Shown here piece by piece: positions 36,892 to 45,404 of a stretch of DNA of 64,000 nucleotides (its first letter is position 1; each line of letters starts with the position of its first letter). The stretch is from Chloroflexales bacterium ZM16-3 (GTDB lineage: Bacteria > Chloroflexota > Chloroflexia > Chloroflexales > Chloroflexaceae): assembly GCA_004138175.2 (NCBI GenBank), contig RYFE02000026.1:1-64000 (forward strand), written 5' to 3'. Below the pieces are notes generated by a model, which had not been told where the DNA came from, did not search any database, and was given only the letters and a program-made list of their open reading frames with translations. The position numbers and the translations under genes are program-made.

Positions 36892-38154
36892 ATGAAGCGG
36901 TTCAACCTTTCGCTGATGGCGTCCCTTACGCTGTTCGCGATGCTGCTTGCAGCCTGTGGCGGTGCCCCTGCCGCCGCGCCCACCACCGCCCCCGCCGCCG
37001 CGACCGAGGCCCCCCCCGCCGTCGGCGAGACGAAGATTACCATCTGGCACCAGTGGGACGGCACCTACCTGGACGCGATCGCTGCCGCCTTCAAGGACTA
37101 CGAGGCCAGCCACCCCGGCGTGACGATCGACCTCTCGAAGCCTGACGATGTGAACAACGCCCTCCAGGTCGCCGTGCCGGCCGGCGAGGGTCCCGATATC
37201 ATCGGCTGGGCCAATGACCAGATCGGCCAATCGGCCCTGAACGGCAATATCGTCGCCCTCGACGACTACGGTATCACCCAGGACTTCCTGAAGAGCACCT
37301 ACGAGCCGGCCGCCGTGAACGGCGTGGTCTGGCAGGATAAGATCTGGGGCCTGCCCGAGAGCCAGGAGGGCATCGCCCTGATCTATAACAAGGATATGGT
37401 GGCTGAGGCCGATCTACCCACCAGCCTAGACGATCTGCTGACCAAGGCCGAGGCGTTCCGCACGGCCAACCCCGATAAGGCATATGTCTGCAACCAGGGC
37501 TTCGGCGGCTCCGACGCCTACCACGTCGCCCCGATCTACTTCGGCTTTGGCGTGCCCACCTATGTGGACGACGCGGGCAAGGCGTACATCAACACGCCCG
37601 AGATGCTCAAGGGCGGCGAGTACCTCGTCAGCCTCTCGAAGGTCTCCTTCACCGAGAACACCTACGACATCTGCAAGGCCGCCCTCGCCGAGGGCAAGAC
37701 GGCCATGTGGTGGACCGGCCCCTGGGCCGTGGCCGGCGTTGAGACCGACAAGGTGAACTACGGCATCCTGCCGATGGGCAAGCCGTTCGTGGGCATCAAG
37801 ACCCTGCTGCTCACCAAGAACGCGGTGGACCGCGGCAACGCCGAGGTGGCCCTGGATATTATGAAGTACTTCACCAGCGCCGAGGTGCAGAAGAAGATCG
37901 CCCTGGTGAACAAGACCATCCCGGCCGCCACGGCGGCGGTGCAGGACCCGGAGATCCAGGCGCTCTCGACGCTGGCCGGCTTCGGCTCGGCCCTGAACAG
38001 CGGCGTGCCCATGGCGAACACGCCCTACGCATCGGCCCAGTGGACCCCGGTAGGCGACGCGAGCGTGGCGATCTGGAACGGCTCGCAGCCGCCCCAGGAG
38101 GCGCTCGACGCGGCCCAGAAGGCGGTTGAGGACGCGATCGCTCAGATGAAGTAA
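36892..38154 (+). CDS. Maltodextrin-type ABC importer substrate-binding lipoprotein
   Basis: A 420-residue family-1 extracellular solute-binding protein. The lipoprotein signal ends LLAAC with Cys 22, followed by an Ala/Thr/Pro tether. The mature part shows ITIWHQWDGTYLDAIAAAF, VPAGEGPDIIGWANDQIGQSALNG, GLPESQEGIALIYNKDM and MWWTGPWAVAGV, all as in MalE-like cyclodextrin/maltose-binding proteins. Together with the GH13 enzyme downstream, a maltooligosaccharide ligand is likely. It is the first gene of the importer operon. Confidence 0.92.
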   Translation: MKRFNLSLMASLTLFAMLLAACGGAPAAAPTTAPAAATEAPPAVGETKITIWHQWDGTYLDAIAAAFKDYEASHPGVTIDLSKPDDVNNALQVAVPAGEGPDIIGWANDQIGQSALNGNIVALDDYGITQDFLKSTYEPAAVNGVVWQDKIWGLPESQEGIALIYNKDMVAEADLPTSLDDLLTKAEAFRTANPDKAYVCNQGFGGSDAYHVAPIYFGFGVPTYVDDAGKAYINTPEMLKGGEYLVSLSKVSFTENTYDICKAALAEGKTAMWWTGPWAVAGVETDKVNYGILPMGKPFVGIKTLLLTKNAVDRGNAEVALDIMKYFTSAEVQKKIALVNKTIPAATAAVQDPEIQALSTLAGFGSALNSGVPMANTPYASAQWTPVGDASVAIWNGSQPPQEALDAAQKAVEDAIAQMK

Positions 38155-38186
38155 CCTGAAGCGACGACCTCGATAAAACTCGCCCT

Positions 38187-38262
38187 GTCACGCTGAGCGA
38201 AGCGAAGCGTCCCGGTATCCATATCGCCCACCGGGACGCTTCGCTTCGCTCAGCGTGACATG
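38187..38262. repeat. Inverted-repeat element related to the MITE core
   Basis: GTCACGCTGAGCGAAGCGAAG... and its mirror ...CTTCGCTTCGCTCAGCGTGAC enclose about 20 bases. The arms resemble the inner palindrome of the MITE at 29853-29975, but the outer 24-bp repeats are absent. Confidence 0.75.
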
Positions 38263-38267
38263 TATCT

Positions 38268-38316
38268 CTCAGTGCCTCAGTGATGCCTCAGTGTTGCCTC
38301 AGTGCCTCAGTGTTGC
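38268..38316 (+). repeat. CTCAGTGC-type octamer repeats before malF
   Basis: About five CTCAGTG cores are separated by 1-4 bases and run up to the GGAGG ribosome binding site. They are the reverse complement of the array at 40389-40467. Confidence 0.85.
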
Positions 38317-38326
38317 GGAGGTCGCT

Positions 38327-39547
38327 ATGATCGGCTGGTCTGGCCGTCGGAAAGCTCTGGCCCTGTTCTTCTTTTTGGGGCCAACGATCCTCGGGATCAC
38401 GCTCTTCAGCCTCTACCCCATCCTGCTCAGCACCTTCGTCTCGTTCACCAACCGCAATAAGTTTCGCCCCAACCCAGACTGTTCGCTCTTCCCGACGAGT
38501 ATTATTGACCCGCTCTGCTGGCCGGCCTTCCGCGACCGCATCCCGCAGGGGCTGGGCAGCCCTTACCGTCTACAGGAGCCGCTGTTTGGCAACTACGCCC
38601 TGGTGCTGGGCAACCTGTTCACACCCACCACCCTCGGGGCCATCGCCATGATCGCGGCCTGCTTTGTGCCGCTGGCGGCGGCGGCATTCTTCAGCGGGCG
38701 ATTCGAGAAGCTGGCGAGCCCGCCGGTGCCCTCTAGCTGGCTCTGGCTTGGCGCGCTCGTCCTCGGCCTGATCATGGCCCTGGCCCTGAATGTGTCGGCG
38801 GCCTACAGCACCCTGCTCAGCGGCGGCGACTTCATCGTGGTGGTGCTGCGCACCTTCATCTTTGTGATCGCCCGCGTCCCGGCCAGCTTTGTGCTCGGCC
38901 TGACCCTCGCGCTCATCCTCAACAGCCCCAACCTGCCCGGCCGCACCTTCTTCCGCATCGTGCTCTTCATCCCCTGGGCCGCATCCTCGCTGGCCATCCT
39001 GATGTCGCTGGTCTGGCAGTTCTTCTTTCGCGAGCAGGGCACGATCAACCAGATCCTCGCGGCCTTCGGGGTGCCCGGTAAAGCCTGGCTGAATGACCCC
39101 TTCTGGGCCTTCGTCGTTGTGGTGATCGTGGACACATGGTTCTCCTACCCTTTCTTTATGGTCACCATCCTGGGCGCGCTCCAGTCGGTGCCGGGCGATG
39201 TCTATGAGGCCGCCGACCTGGACGGGGCCAGCTGGTGGACGCAGCTGACCCAGATCACGCTGCCGCTGATCCGCCCGGCCATCCTGCCTGCCACGGTGCT
39301 GACCTCGATCTCGGCCTTCCAGATGTTTGGCACGGTCTGGGCGATCACCAAGGGCGGCCCGATCGAGAAGGTCGGTCAGCCGGGGGCAACCGAGTTTGTG
39401 ATCGTCTACGCCTTCAAGCAGATCTTCCAGAGCCAGAACTACGGCCAGGCCACGGCCTTTGCGGTGATCTTGTTCATCTTCCTGTTTAGCCTGACCCTGT
39501 ACAGCCTGCGGCTGACCAATATCACGAAAGGGGCGTACGACACATGA
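38327..39547 (+). CDS. MalF-type sugar ABC importer permease
   Basis: A 406-residue permease with an extended N-terminal region like MalF, including an extra helix and a periplasmic loop (NPDCSLFPTSIIDPLCWPAF with paired Cys) before the five core helices. The coupling motif is YEAADLDGASWWTQLTQITLPLIRPAI. ATG 38327 has GGAGG six bases before; the frame extends upstream only through repeat DNA. The stop overlaps the malG start (ATGA). It forms the channel with the next gene's product. Confidence 0.93.
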   Translation: MIGWSGRRKALALFFFLGPTILGITLFSLYPILLSTFVSFTNRNKFRPNPDCSLFPTSIIDPLCWPAFRDRIPQGLGSPYRLQEPLFGNYALVLGNLFTPTTLGAIAMIAACFVPLAAAAFFSGRFEKLASPPVPSSWLWLGALVLGLIMALALNVSAAYSTLLSGGDFIVVVLRTFIFVIARVPASFVLGLTLALILNSPNLPGRTFFRIVLFIPWAASSLAILMSLVWQFFFREQGTINQILAAFGVPGKAWLNDPFWAFVVVVIVDTWFSYPFFMVTILGALQSVPGDVYEAADLDGASWWTQLTQITLPLIRPAILPATVLTSISAFQMFGTVWAITKGGPIEKVGQPGATEFVIVYAFKQIFQSQNYGQATAFAVILFIFLFSLTLYSLRLTNITKGAYDT

Positions 39548-40389
39548 TCCGCAAGCCGACGCTCGCCAGCCGCTCGCTCCAGTATGGGATCTTGATCGCC
39601 GCCTCGGTCTTCGCCTTCTACCCGCTCTGGTTCGCCCTGCTGGCATCCGGCCGTATCGGCGACCGGCTCTACACCCTGAGCCTGCCCGGCATGTTCTTGC
39701 CGGTCGAGTGGACCTTTGAGAACTACCGGGCGATGATCTTCGATAAGCCGCTGCTCACCTGGCTGCGCAACAGCCTGTACGTGGCCAGCCTGACCACGGT
39801 GCTCTCGCTGGTGATCACCACCTCGGCGGCCTACGCCTTCTCGCGGCTGCGCTTTGTGGGTCGCCAGTCGCTGCTCATCTTGCTGCTGGCCGTCCAGACC
39901 TTCCCCGGCGTGCTGTCGCTGGTGGCGGTGGCCCAGCTGCTCACGGCGCTGGGGCTGTACGGCAAGCACGAGGGGCTGATCTTGGCGTACACTACCAGCT
40001 CGCTGGTGTTCAGCACCTGGAATATGAAGGGCTACTTCGATACGATCCCAATAGATCTGGAGGAGGCGGCGCAGATCGATGGCTGCGGCCCGCTCCAGTC
40101 CTTCCTGCTGATCGCCCTGCCCCTGGCCCGCCCAGCCCTGGCGATCACGGCGCTGCTCGGCTTCCTGGCTGGCTGGGGCGACTTTATCTTCGCCTCGGTG
40201 CTGGTGCCCGCGCCGGACTCGATGAAGCTGGTGGTGCCCGGCCTGTTCAGCCTGGCCAGCAGCAACAGCACGCCCTGGGGCTACTTCGCCGCCGGCGGCC
40301 TGCTGATCATTATGCCGACGATTATGGTCTTCCTGGTGCTCCAGCGCTATATCGAGGGCGGCCTGACTGTGGGCGGTGTGAAGGGGTAG
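39544..40389 (+). CDS. MalG-type sugar ABC importer permease
   Basis: A 281-residue six-helix permease, translationally coupled to malF by ATGA. It has the coupling motif LEEAAQIDGCGPLQSFLLIALPLARPAL and the characteristic C-terminus QRYIEGGLTVGGVKG shared by MalG proteins. No ATPase gene follows, so the importer probably uses a shared MsmK/UgpC-like ATPase encoded elsewhere. Confidence 0.95.
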   Translation: MIRKPTLASRSLQYGILIAASVFAFYPLWFALLASGRIGDRLYTLSLPGMFLPVEWTFENYRAMIFDKPLLTWLRNSLYVASLTTVLSLVITTSAAYAFSRLRFVGRQSLLILLLAVQTFPGVLSLVAVAQLLTALGLYGKHEGLILAYTTSSLVFSTWNMKGYFDTIPIDLEEAAQIDGCGPLQSFLLIALPLARPALAITALLGFLAGWGDFIFASVLVPAPDSMKLVVPGLFSLASSNSTPWGYFAAGGLLIIMPTIMVFLVLQRYIEGGLTVGGVKG

Positions 40390-40467
40390 CACTGAGGTAT
40401 CACTGAGGCATCACTGAGGCACTGAGGCACTGAGGCACTGAGGCACTGAGATATTGAGGCACTGACT
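40389..40467 (+). repeat. GCACTGAG octamer array between malG and the GH13 gene
   Basis: About nine GCACTGAG-like units, five of them perfect and contiguous, fill the whole gap. The last GAGG serves as the only visible ribosome binding site of the GH13 gene. The array is inverted relative to that at 38268-38316. Confidence 0.9.
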
Positions 40468-42249
40468 ATGCCATATGTCGATAACATCTTCGGCGACCTG
40501 ATCGAGCCGGAGGGCAGGCTTGTTCGTCACCGCACGATGCGCGAGGGCGTGCGCCACCTCAGCCGGATCAGCCCGCCCGACCCCGCGCCCGGTCAGGCGA
40601 TCACGCTCATCCTTACCACGGGCGGCCCGCTGCCCTACGACGATGCGCGCTGCTGGTGGTGGGCCGAGGACGGGGACGAGCAGGTGCTTGATCTCACCCC
40701 GGCCGGTGCCGAGTGGGACGTGATTTCCTGGGGCTATGTGCGCCGCTGGGAGGCGCATCTGCCGCCCCAGCTCGCCGACACCATGCTGCGCTACCGCATT
40801 GCCGCGCGGGTCTCCGGCAGCGACCGCTGGGTCTACGCAGACACCAACGCCGAGTCTCCCGCCGACGGTGAGACCTTCGCCCTGCTGGTGGACGCCGACC
40901 CGGCTCCGGTATGGGCGCGTCAGACGGTGGTCTACCAGGTCTTCCTGGATCGCTTCGCCCCAGGGGCGGGCCGCGACTGGCTCAAGCCCGACGGGATGAG
41001 CGGTTTCTTTGGCGGGACGCTGCGCGGCCTGATCGAGCAGCTTGGCTACATCCAGGATCTCGGCTTTAGCGCGATCTGGATCTCGCCGGTGTTCGCCAGC
41101 CCCACCCATCACGGCTACGATGCGACCGACCTCTTCACCGTTGAGCCACGGCTTGGCACGAACGAGGATCTGCTGGAGCTGTTCGCGACGGCCCACACCC
41201 GTGGCATGCGGGTGATCCTCGACTTTGTGGCCAACCACTGGTCGAACCAGCACCCGAGCCTGCATGATGCCCAGGCCGACGCAGCGAGCCCCTACCACGA
41301 ATGGTACAGCTGGAAGCGCTGGCCCGATGACTACCAGGGCTACTTTGGGCTGGCCGATATGCCCGAGCTGAACCTGCGCTCGAAATCGCTCCGCGACCAC
41401 CTGATCGGCGCGGCGACCCACTGGCTGCGCGCCGGTGCCGACGGGCTGCGCCTAGACTACGCCTACGGCCCGCCCCACGCCTTCTGGGCCGAGTTCCGCC
41501 GGGCCTGCCGCGCGGCGAAGCCCGACAGCTGGCTCTTCGGCGAGATCATCTACGACCCGGATAAGCTGGTCTCCTATGTCGGCTACCTCGATGGCGTGCT
41601 CGACTTCCCTCTGACCTACGCCCTGCGCGAGACCTTCGCCCGCCGCACCTGGGATCTGGCCCAGCTTGAGTCCTTCCTGTCCGGCCACGAGCAGTTCTTC
41701 CCGCCCGCGCTGATGCGTCCGTCCTTCCTCGATAATCACGACATGAACCGCTTCCTGCTGCTGGCCAACGGCGAGCAGGCGCTGCTGCGGCTGGCGGCCC
41801 TGGTGCTCTTCACGCTGTCGGGGCCGCCGATCGTCTACTATGGCACCGAGGTGGGCGTGCGCCAGCGGGTTCACATCCACGGCGAGGGCGGCTCGAACAG
41901 GCTAGAGGAGTCGCGCGTGCCGATGCTGTGGGGCGCGGATCAGGACGGCGAGCTGCTGGCCTACTTCCGCCGACTGATCGGCCTGCGGCGCGAGAATCCC
42001 GCGCTGGCCGAGGGCGGGCGGCATGCGCTGCATCTGGATGCGGCGGCGGGCAGCTACGCCTATCTGCGCGATGGCGCGGCCCCGGTGATCGTGGCAATCA
42101 ACCTGGGCGATGCGCCCGTGACGATTCGCGTGCCACGCTCGGGGCTACACAACCACGCCGCCGATGCGCTCAACAGAAACCCGGTGCGGGTCGCGGGCGA
42201 TGAGGTCGCGGTGGATCTGCCAGCGCAAAGCGGGGCGTTCATCATATAG
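40468..42249 (+). CDS. GH13 neopullulanase/cyclomaltodextrinase-like alpha-glucosidase
   Basis: A 593-residue cytoplasmic enzyme without a signal peptide. An N-terminal CBM34-like beta domain covers about 1-140. The (beta/alpha)8 barrel follows with GFSAIWISPVF, VILDFVANH, GLRLDYAYGPP (nucleophile Asp 330), LFGEII (acid/base Glu 359) and FLDNHDMNRF (transition-state Asp 425), then a C-terminal beta domain. It would hydrolyse maltooligosaccharides or cyclodextrins brought in by the preceding importer. Start ATG 40468 uses a repeat-derived GAGG. Confidence 0.93.
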   Translation: MPYVDNIFGDLIEPEGRLVRHRTMREGVRHLSRISPPDPAPGQAITLILTTGGPLPYDDARCWWWAEDGDEQVLDLTPAGAEWDVISWGYVRRWEAHLPPQLADTMLRYRIAARVSGSDRWVYADTNAESPADGETFALLVDADPAPVWARQTVVYQVFLDRFAPGAGRDWLKPDGMSGFFGGTLRGLIEQLGYIQDLGFSAIWISPVFASPTHHGYDATDLFTVEPRLGTNEDLLELFATAHTRGMRVILDFVANHWSNQHPSLHDAQADAASPYHEWYSWKRWPDDYQGYFGLADMPELNLRSKSLRDHLIGAATHWLRAGADGLRLDYAYGPPHAFWAEFRRACRAAKPDSWLFGEIIYDPDKLVSYVGYLDGVLDFPLTYALRETFARRTWDLAQLESFLSGHEQFFPPALMRPSFLDNHDMNRFLLLANGEQALLRLAALVLFTLSGPPIVYYGTEVGVRQRVHIHGEGGSNRLEESRVPMLWGADQDGELLAYFRRLIGLRRENPALAEGGRHALHLDAAAGSYAYLRDGAAPVIVAINLGDAPVTIRVPRSGLHNHAADALNRNPVRVAGDEVAVDLPAQSGAFII

Positions 42250-42251
42250 CA

Positions 42252-44369
42252 ATGGATCTCCGCACACAGCATAGCGGATGGAGCGCACGCCGCAGGCTGA
42301 TCGCGGTGCTGGCGCTTGCGATCCTGCTGCGGGCCTGGGCCGCGCTGCTGCTGCCGGTAGACTTTGACGAGCCGACCTATGTGCGCGCGGCGCTGGGCTA
42401 TGCCCGCGCCCTACGCGCCGGCGACCTCGGGGCGGTGATCGACAGCTCGGCCAACAGCGAGCACCCGCCCCTGGTGAAGCTGCTCTACGCAGGCGGCGCA
42501 CTGGCGCTGGGCGATGCGGCCAACTCCACGAGCGTGATCTACAGCAGCCGTGCGATCTCCGCCCTGGCCGGGGTTCTCGCCGTGGCCGCGCTGGCCTGGT
42601 ACGCTGGCCCGCTGGCCGCCGGGCTGCTGGCCGTGCATACACTGGCGGTGAAGTACACCAGCCAGGCATACCTTGAGGCGGTGCCGCTGGCCTGGTCGAT
42701 CATCGCGGTTGGGGCCGCCGCGCGGGCATGCGGGCCACGCGCCGCCCCTGCTTCCCGCCGACAGCTCTGGCTCTCGGCGTTCGCCCTCGGCCTGACCGCC
42801 GCAGGCAAGCTCGACTATCTGATCGTCGCGCCCGCGATTGTCGCCATCATGCTCACTGGCCGACGGCCGACCTGGCGCGGCCTGACCGGCTACCTGCTGC
42901 TGGCGGCCCTGACCTTCTGGGCCTTCACCCCAACCCTCTGGCGCGACCCGCTCGGCAGGCTGGCGGCGATGGGCGCATTTCACTTGGCCTACAGCCATGG
43001 CGCAGATGTGGCGGCGGCGAGCTACCCCTGGTTCCAGCCGCTGATCTGGCTGGGCAGCTCGGCCGCGGCCGATTGGCACCCGGAGGTCTTCTTCTACTTC
43101 GGGTTCGATGGGCCAATCTTCCTGCTGGCGCTGGCCGGGCTGCCGCTGGCCTGGCGCGCGCCGGGCCGCCGCTGGCAGGTGATCTGGCTGCTGCTCGGGC
43201 TGCTGATCCTGCTGATCTGGCCGACCAAGTGGCCGCAGTACGCCCTGCCGCTGGTGCCGGCCGTATGTATTCTGGCGGCCCCAGCGCTGGCCCAAGGTGT
43301 CACACGGCTACGCGATCTCAACGACTACTGGGGCTGGGCGGCAGAGATGCTGCCGCGCCCGCCGCGCTACGCCTGGGTGGCCATGGGCCTGATGGGCCTA
43401 TTCGTACTGGGAGTCTACGCCTACGGCCTGATCAGCATCGCCCTGGGCAGCGTGGGCTGGACACAGCTGACGGCGAGCGATAGCCCGCTGCTCGGCGGGC
43501 CGGTAGCCGCCGCGCTGGCGCTGCCGGATGGCCGGGTCGCCCTGGCCGGCGGGCGGGGCGCGCAGATCTGGCAAGACGGTGCCGCCGGTGAGCAGCCGGT
43601 ATGGCGTGAGCTGACGCATGCGCCCACGCTGGCCATGGCTATGGACGCCAGCGGCGGGCTCTGGCTAGGCGGCGAGGCCGGGCTGTTCAGCGGCGCATCC
43701 GGGCGGCTCGTCTACGACGCAGCCGATTTTGGCGGCGGATCGTCGATCGTGTACGCCCTGGCCGTCGGCAGCGACGGCAGGCTCTGGGTGGGCACCGGCG
43801 CGGGCGCGGCGGTGCGCTCCGCCGACGGCGCCCGGTGGGAGGCGCTGCCACAGGCGGCGGGCGGCGGCGCAGTGCTCGCGATCACGGTGGAGCGGCGGGC
43901 GGCGGGCGACGTGATCTGGTTCGGCGGCATGGGGGCTGTCCGCCAGCTCGACACCGCCAGCGACGCGTGGCGCAGCTTCGGGGGCGCGGATGGCTTCGCC
44001 GGAACTGGGGTGAGCGCATTGCTGGCCGACTCACGCGGCCAGATCTGGGCGGCCACCCTGGGCGACGGGCTGGGGATGTGGGATGGGGCGAGCTGGAGCT
44101 GGCACACCGTTGCGGGCGGCGAACTGCCCTACGGCACCGTCACGGCGCTACACGAAGGCCCGCCGGGCACGCTCTGGGTGGGCACCGCCGAGGCGTTCAC
44201 AAAGGGCGGCGCGCTCACCCGCTACGATGGCGACTCCTGGCAGACCTACCTGCCGCGCAACTCGGGCTTTCGCGGAGCCGAGCCGCTGGCGATCTGCACC
44301 GACGCGCGCGGGCGGCTCTGGGTAGCCACCCGCAGCGACGGGGTGTTCCTCTATCAGCAAAATCCGTAG
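42252..44369 (+). CDS. GT39/PMT-like membrane glycosyltransferase fused to a two-component-type beta-propeller
   Basis: A 705-residue protein starting three bases after the GH13 stop. Residues 1-400 form a polytopic glycosyltransferase domain: DFDEPTYVRAALGYARAL (the DE catalytic pair in the first loop), NSEHPPLVKLLYAGG, and many helices, as in GT-C/PMT enzymes that use lipid-linked sugars. From about 410 the extracytoplasmic part has repeated blades (GGLWLGGEAGLFSG, GRLWVGTGAGAAVRSADGARW, GTLWVGTAEAF, GRLWVATRSDGVFLY) typical of Reg_prop propellers. It may glycosylate surface proteins or sense sugar; this is inference. Confidence 0.85.
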   Translation: MDLRTQHSGWSARRRLIAVLALAILLRAWAALLLPVDFDEPTYVRAALGYARALRAGDLGAVIDSSANSEHPPLVKLLYAGGALALGDAANSTSVIYSSRAISALAGVLAVAALAWYAGPLAAGLLAVHTLAVKYTSQAYLEAVPLAWSIIAVGAAARACGPRAAPASRRQLWLSAFALGLTAAGKLDYLIVAPAIVAIMLTGRRPTWRGLTGYLLLAALTFWAFTPTLWRDPLGRLAAMGAFHLAYSHGADVAAASYPWFQPLIWLGSSAAADWHPEVFFYFGFDGPIFLLALAGLPLAWRAPGRRWQVIWLLLGLLILLIWPTKWPQYALPLVPAVCILAAPALAQGVTRLRDLNDYWGWAAEMLPRPPRYAWVAMGLMGLFVLGVYAYGLISIALGSVGWTQLTASDSPLLGGPVAAALALPDGRVALAGGRGAQIWQDGAAGEQPVWRELTHAPTLAMAMDASGGLWLGGEAGLFSGASGRLVYDAADFGGGSSIVYALAVGSDGRLWVGTGAGAAVRSADGARWEALPQAAGGGAVLAITVERRAAGDVIWFGGMGAVRQLDTASDAWRSFGGADGFAGTGVSALLADSRGQIWAATLGDGLGMWDGASWSWHTVAGGELPYGTVTALHEGPPGTLWVGTAEAFTKGGALTRYDGDSWQTYLPRNSGFRGAEPLAICTDARGRLWVATRSDGVFLYQQNP

Positions 44370-44380
44370 CGGGACGTGGC

Positions 44381-45160
44381 TCAGGCGGCCTCAGCCACAA
44401 AGCTGATCTCCAGCTTAACCTGCTCGCTCACGTTAGCCACGCTCGGCACGCTGGGGATCTCCAGGCCAAAGTCGGCCCGGTTCACGGTCGTCGTCGCCGT
44501 GCCGCTCAGCCGGCTGGCGCTCTCGGGCGTGACGGTAGCTTCAAAGACCACCGGCACGGTCTTGTCGCGGATGGTCAGGTCGCCAGCGATCTGGAAGCTG
44601 TAGGGCGTGCCGGGCGCGCCGCTGCCGCTCAGGCCAGTGACCCCGGTGGGAGTAAAGGTGATCAGCTCGTAGCTATCGGTGTTCAGGATGAAGTTCTTGA
44701 TCGCCCGGTCGCGCATGCTGCTGTCGGTGGCGAAGGTGCGGGCATTCACCGTGATCACGCCGACCTGGGCGCTGCTCAGGTCGCTCGGGTTGACGGCAAG
44801 CTCACCGGCGACCTGGTCAGTCGTGCCGACAACGGTTTTCGGCTCGCCTTTCAGCACCTCGTCAAGGGTGAAGCTGGCCTTGGAGTCGGCCTGGACGATC
44901 TGGAATTTGGTGAGTGTGGCCTCAGCGGGCGCGGCGGCAGAAGCCTCGGTTGGCCCGGCGGCAGGTGCCTCGGTTGGCCCGGCGGATTCTGGTGCATCAG
45001 GCGAAGCGACGGTGGGCGCGCTCACCGCCAGCGGCACCGCCGTGATCGGCCCGCTGGCGGCCTCGGTGTCGCCAAGAACGGTGTTATACAGCCAGACTCC
45101 GGCCCCAGCAATGATCACGACAACAAGCGCGGCAACGATCGTCAGGTTCCTACGATTCAT
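44381..45160 (-). CDS. YceI-family lipid-binding protein with membrane anchor
   Basis: A 259-residue protein. The start MNRRNLTIVAALVVVIIAGAGVWLY gives an N-terminal anchor. A Pro/Ala/Thr-rich linker (about 30-85) follows, then a YceI lipocalin-like barrel with FQIVQADSKASFTLDEVL, FATDSSMRDRAIKNFIL and GDLTIRDKTVPVVFEATV. YceI proteins bind isoprenoid lipids in the periplasm. The start at 45160 was preferred to 45172 because GGAG lies upstream of it. It is convergent with the GT39-propeller gene. Confidence 0.9.
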   Translation of the reverse strand: MNRRNLTIVAALVVVIIAGAGVWLYNTVLGDTEAASGPITAVPLAVSAPTVASPDAPESAGPTEAPAAGPTEASAAAPAEATLTKFQIVQADSKASFTLDEVLKGEPKTVVGTTDQVAGELAVNPSDLSSAQVGVITVNARTFATDSSMRDRAIKNFILNTDSYELITFTPTGVTGLSGSGAPGTPYSFQIAGDLTIRDKTVPVVFEATVTPESASRLSGTATTTVNRADFGLEIPSVPSVANVSEQVKLEISFVAEAA

Positions 45161-45307
45161 CCTGTGCTCCATACCACTACTATGACCGATAACAGGTATG
45201 AATGTAGGGTACCATGGGAACAGTCAGAATGTCTGTCAATTTGGATGAGTATGCTGTGAGTGTCTGCGCTAGTACAAGGTTTCAAAAATCCCTTTTGGGT
45301 TCCGCTA

Positions 45308-45379
45308 ACGAACGACCAACGACCAACGACCAATGAGCAATCACGCATCGGCCTTCGTCGTTGGTCGTTGGTCGTTCGT
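45308..45379. repeat. Inverted cassette of CGACCAA heptamers
   Basis: A 23-base arm made of three ACGACCA-phase units (45308-45330) is exactly mirrored at 45357-45379 around a 26-base spacer. It lies between the yceI start and the end of the serine-hydrolase gene, so it could serve as terminator or as 5' leader structure. Confidence 0.9.
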
Positions 45380-45404
45380 CAGTACTGCACTGGAGCAGTG
45401 CGGG

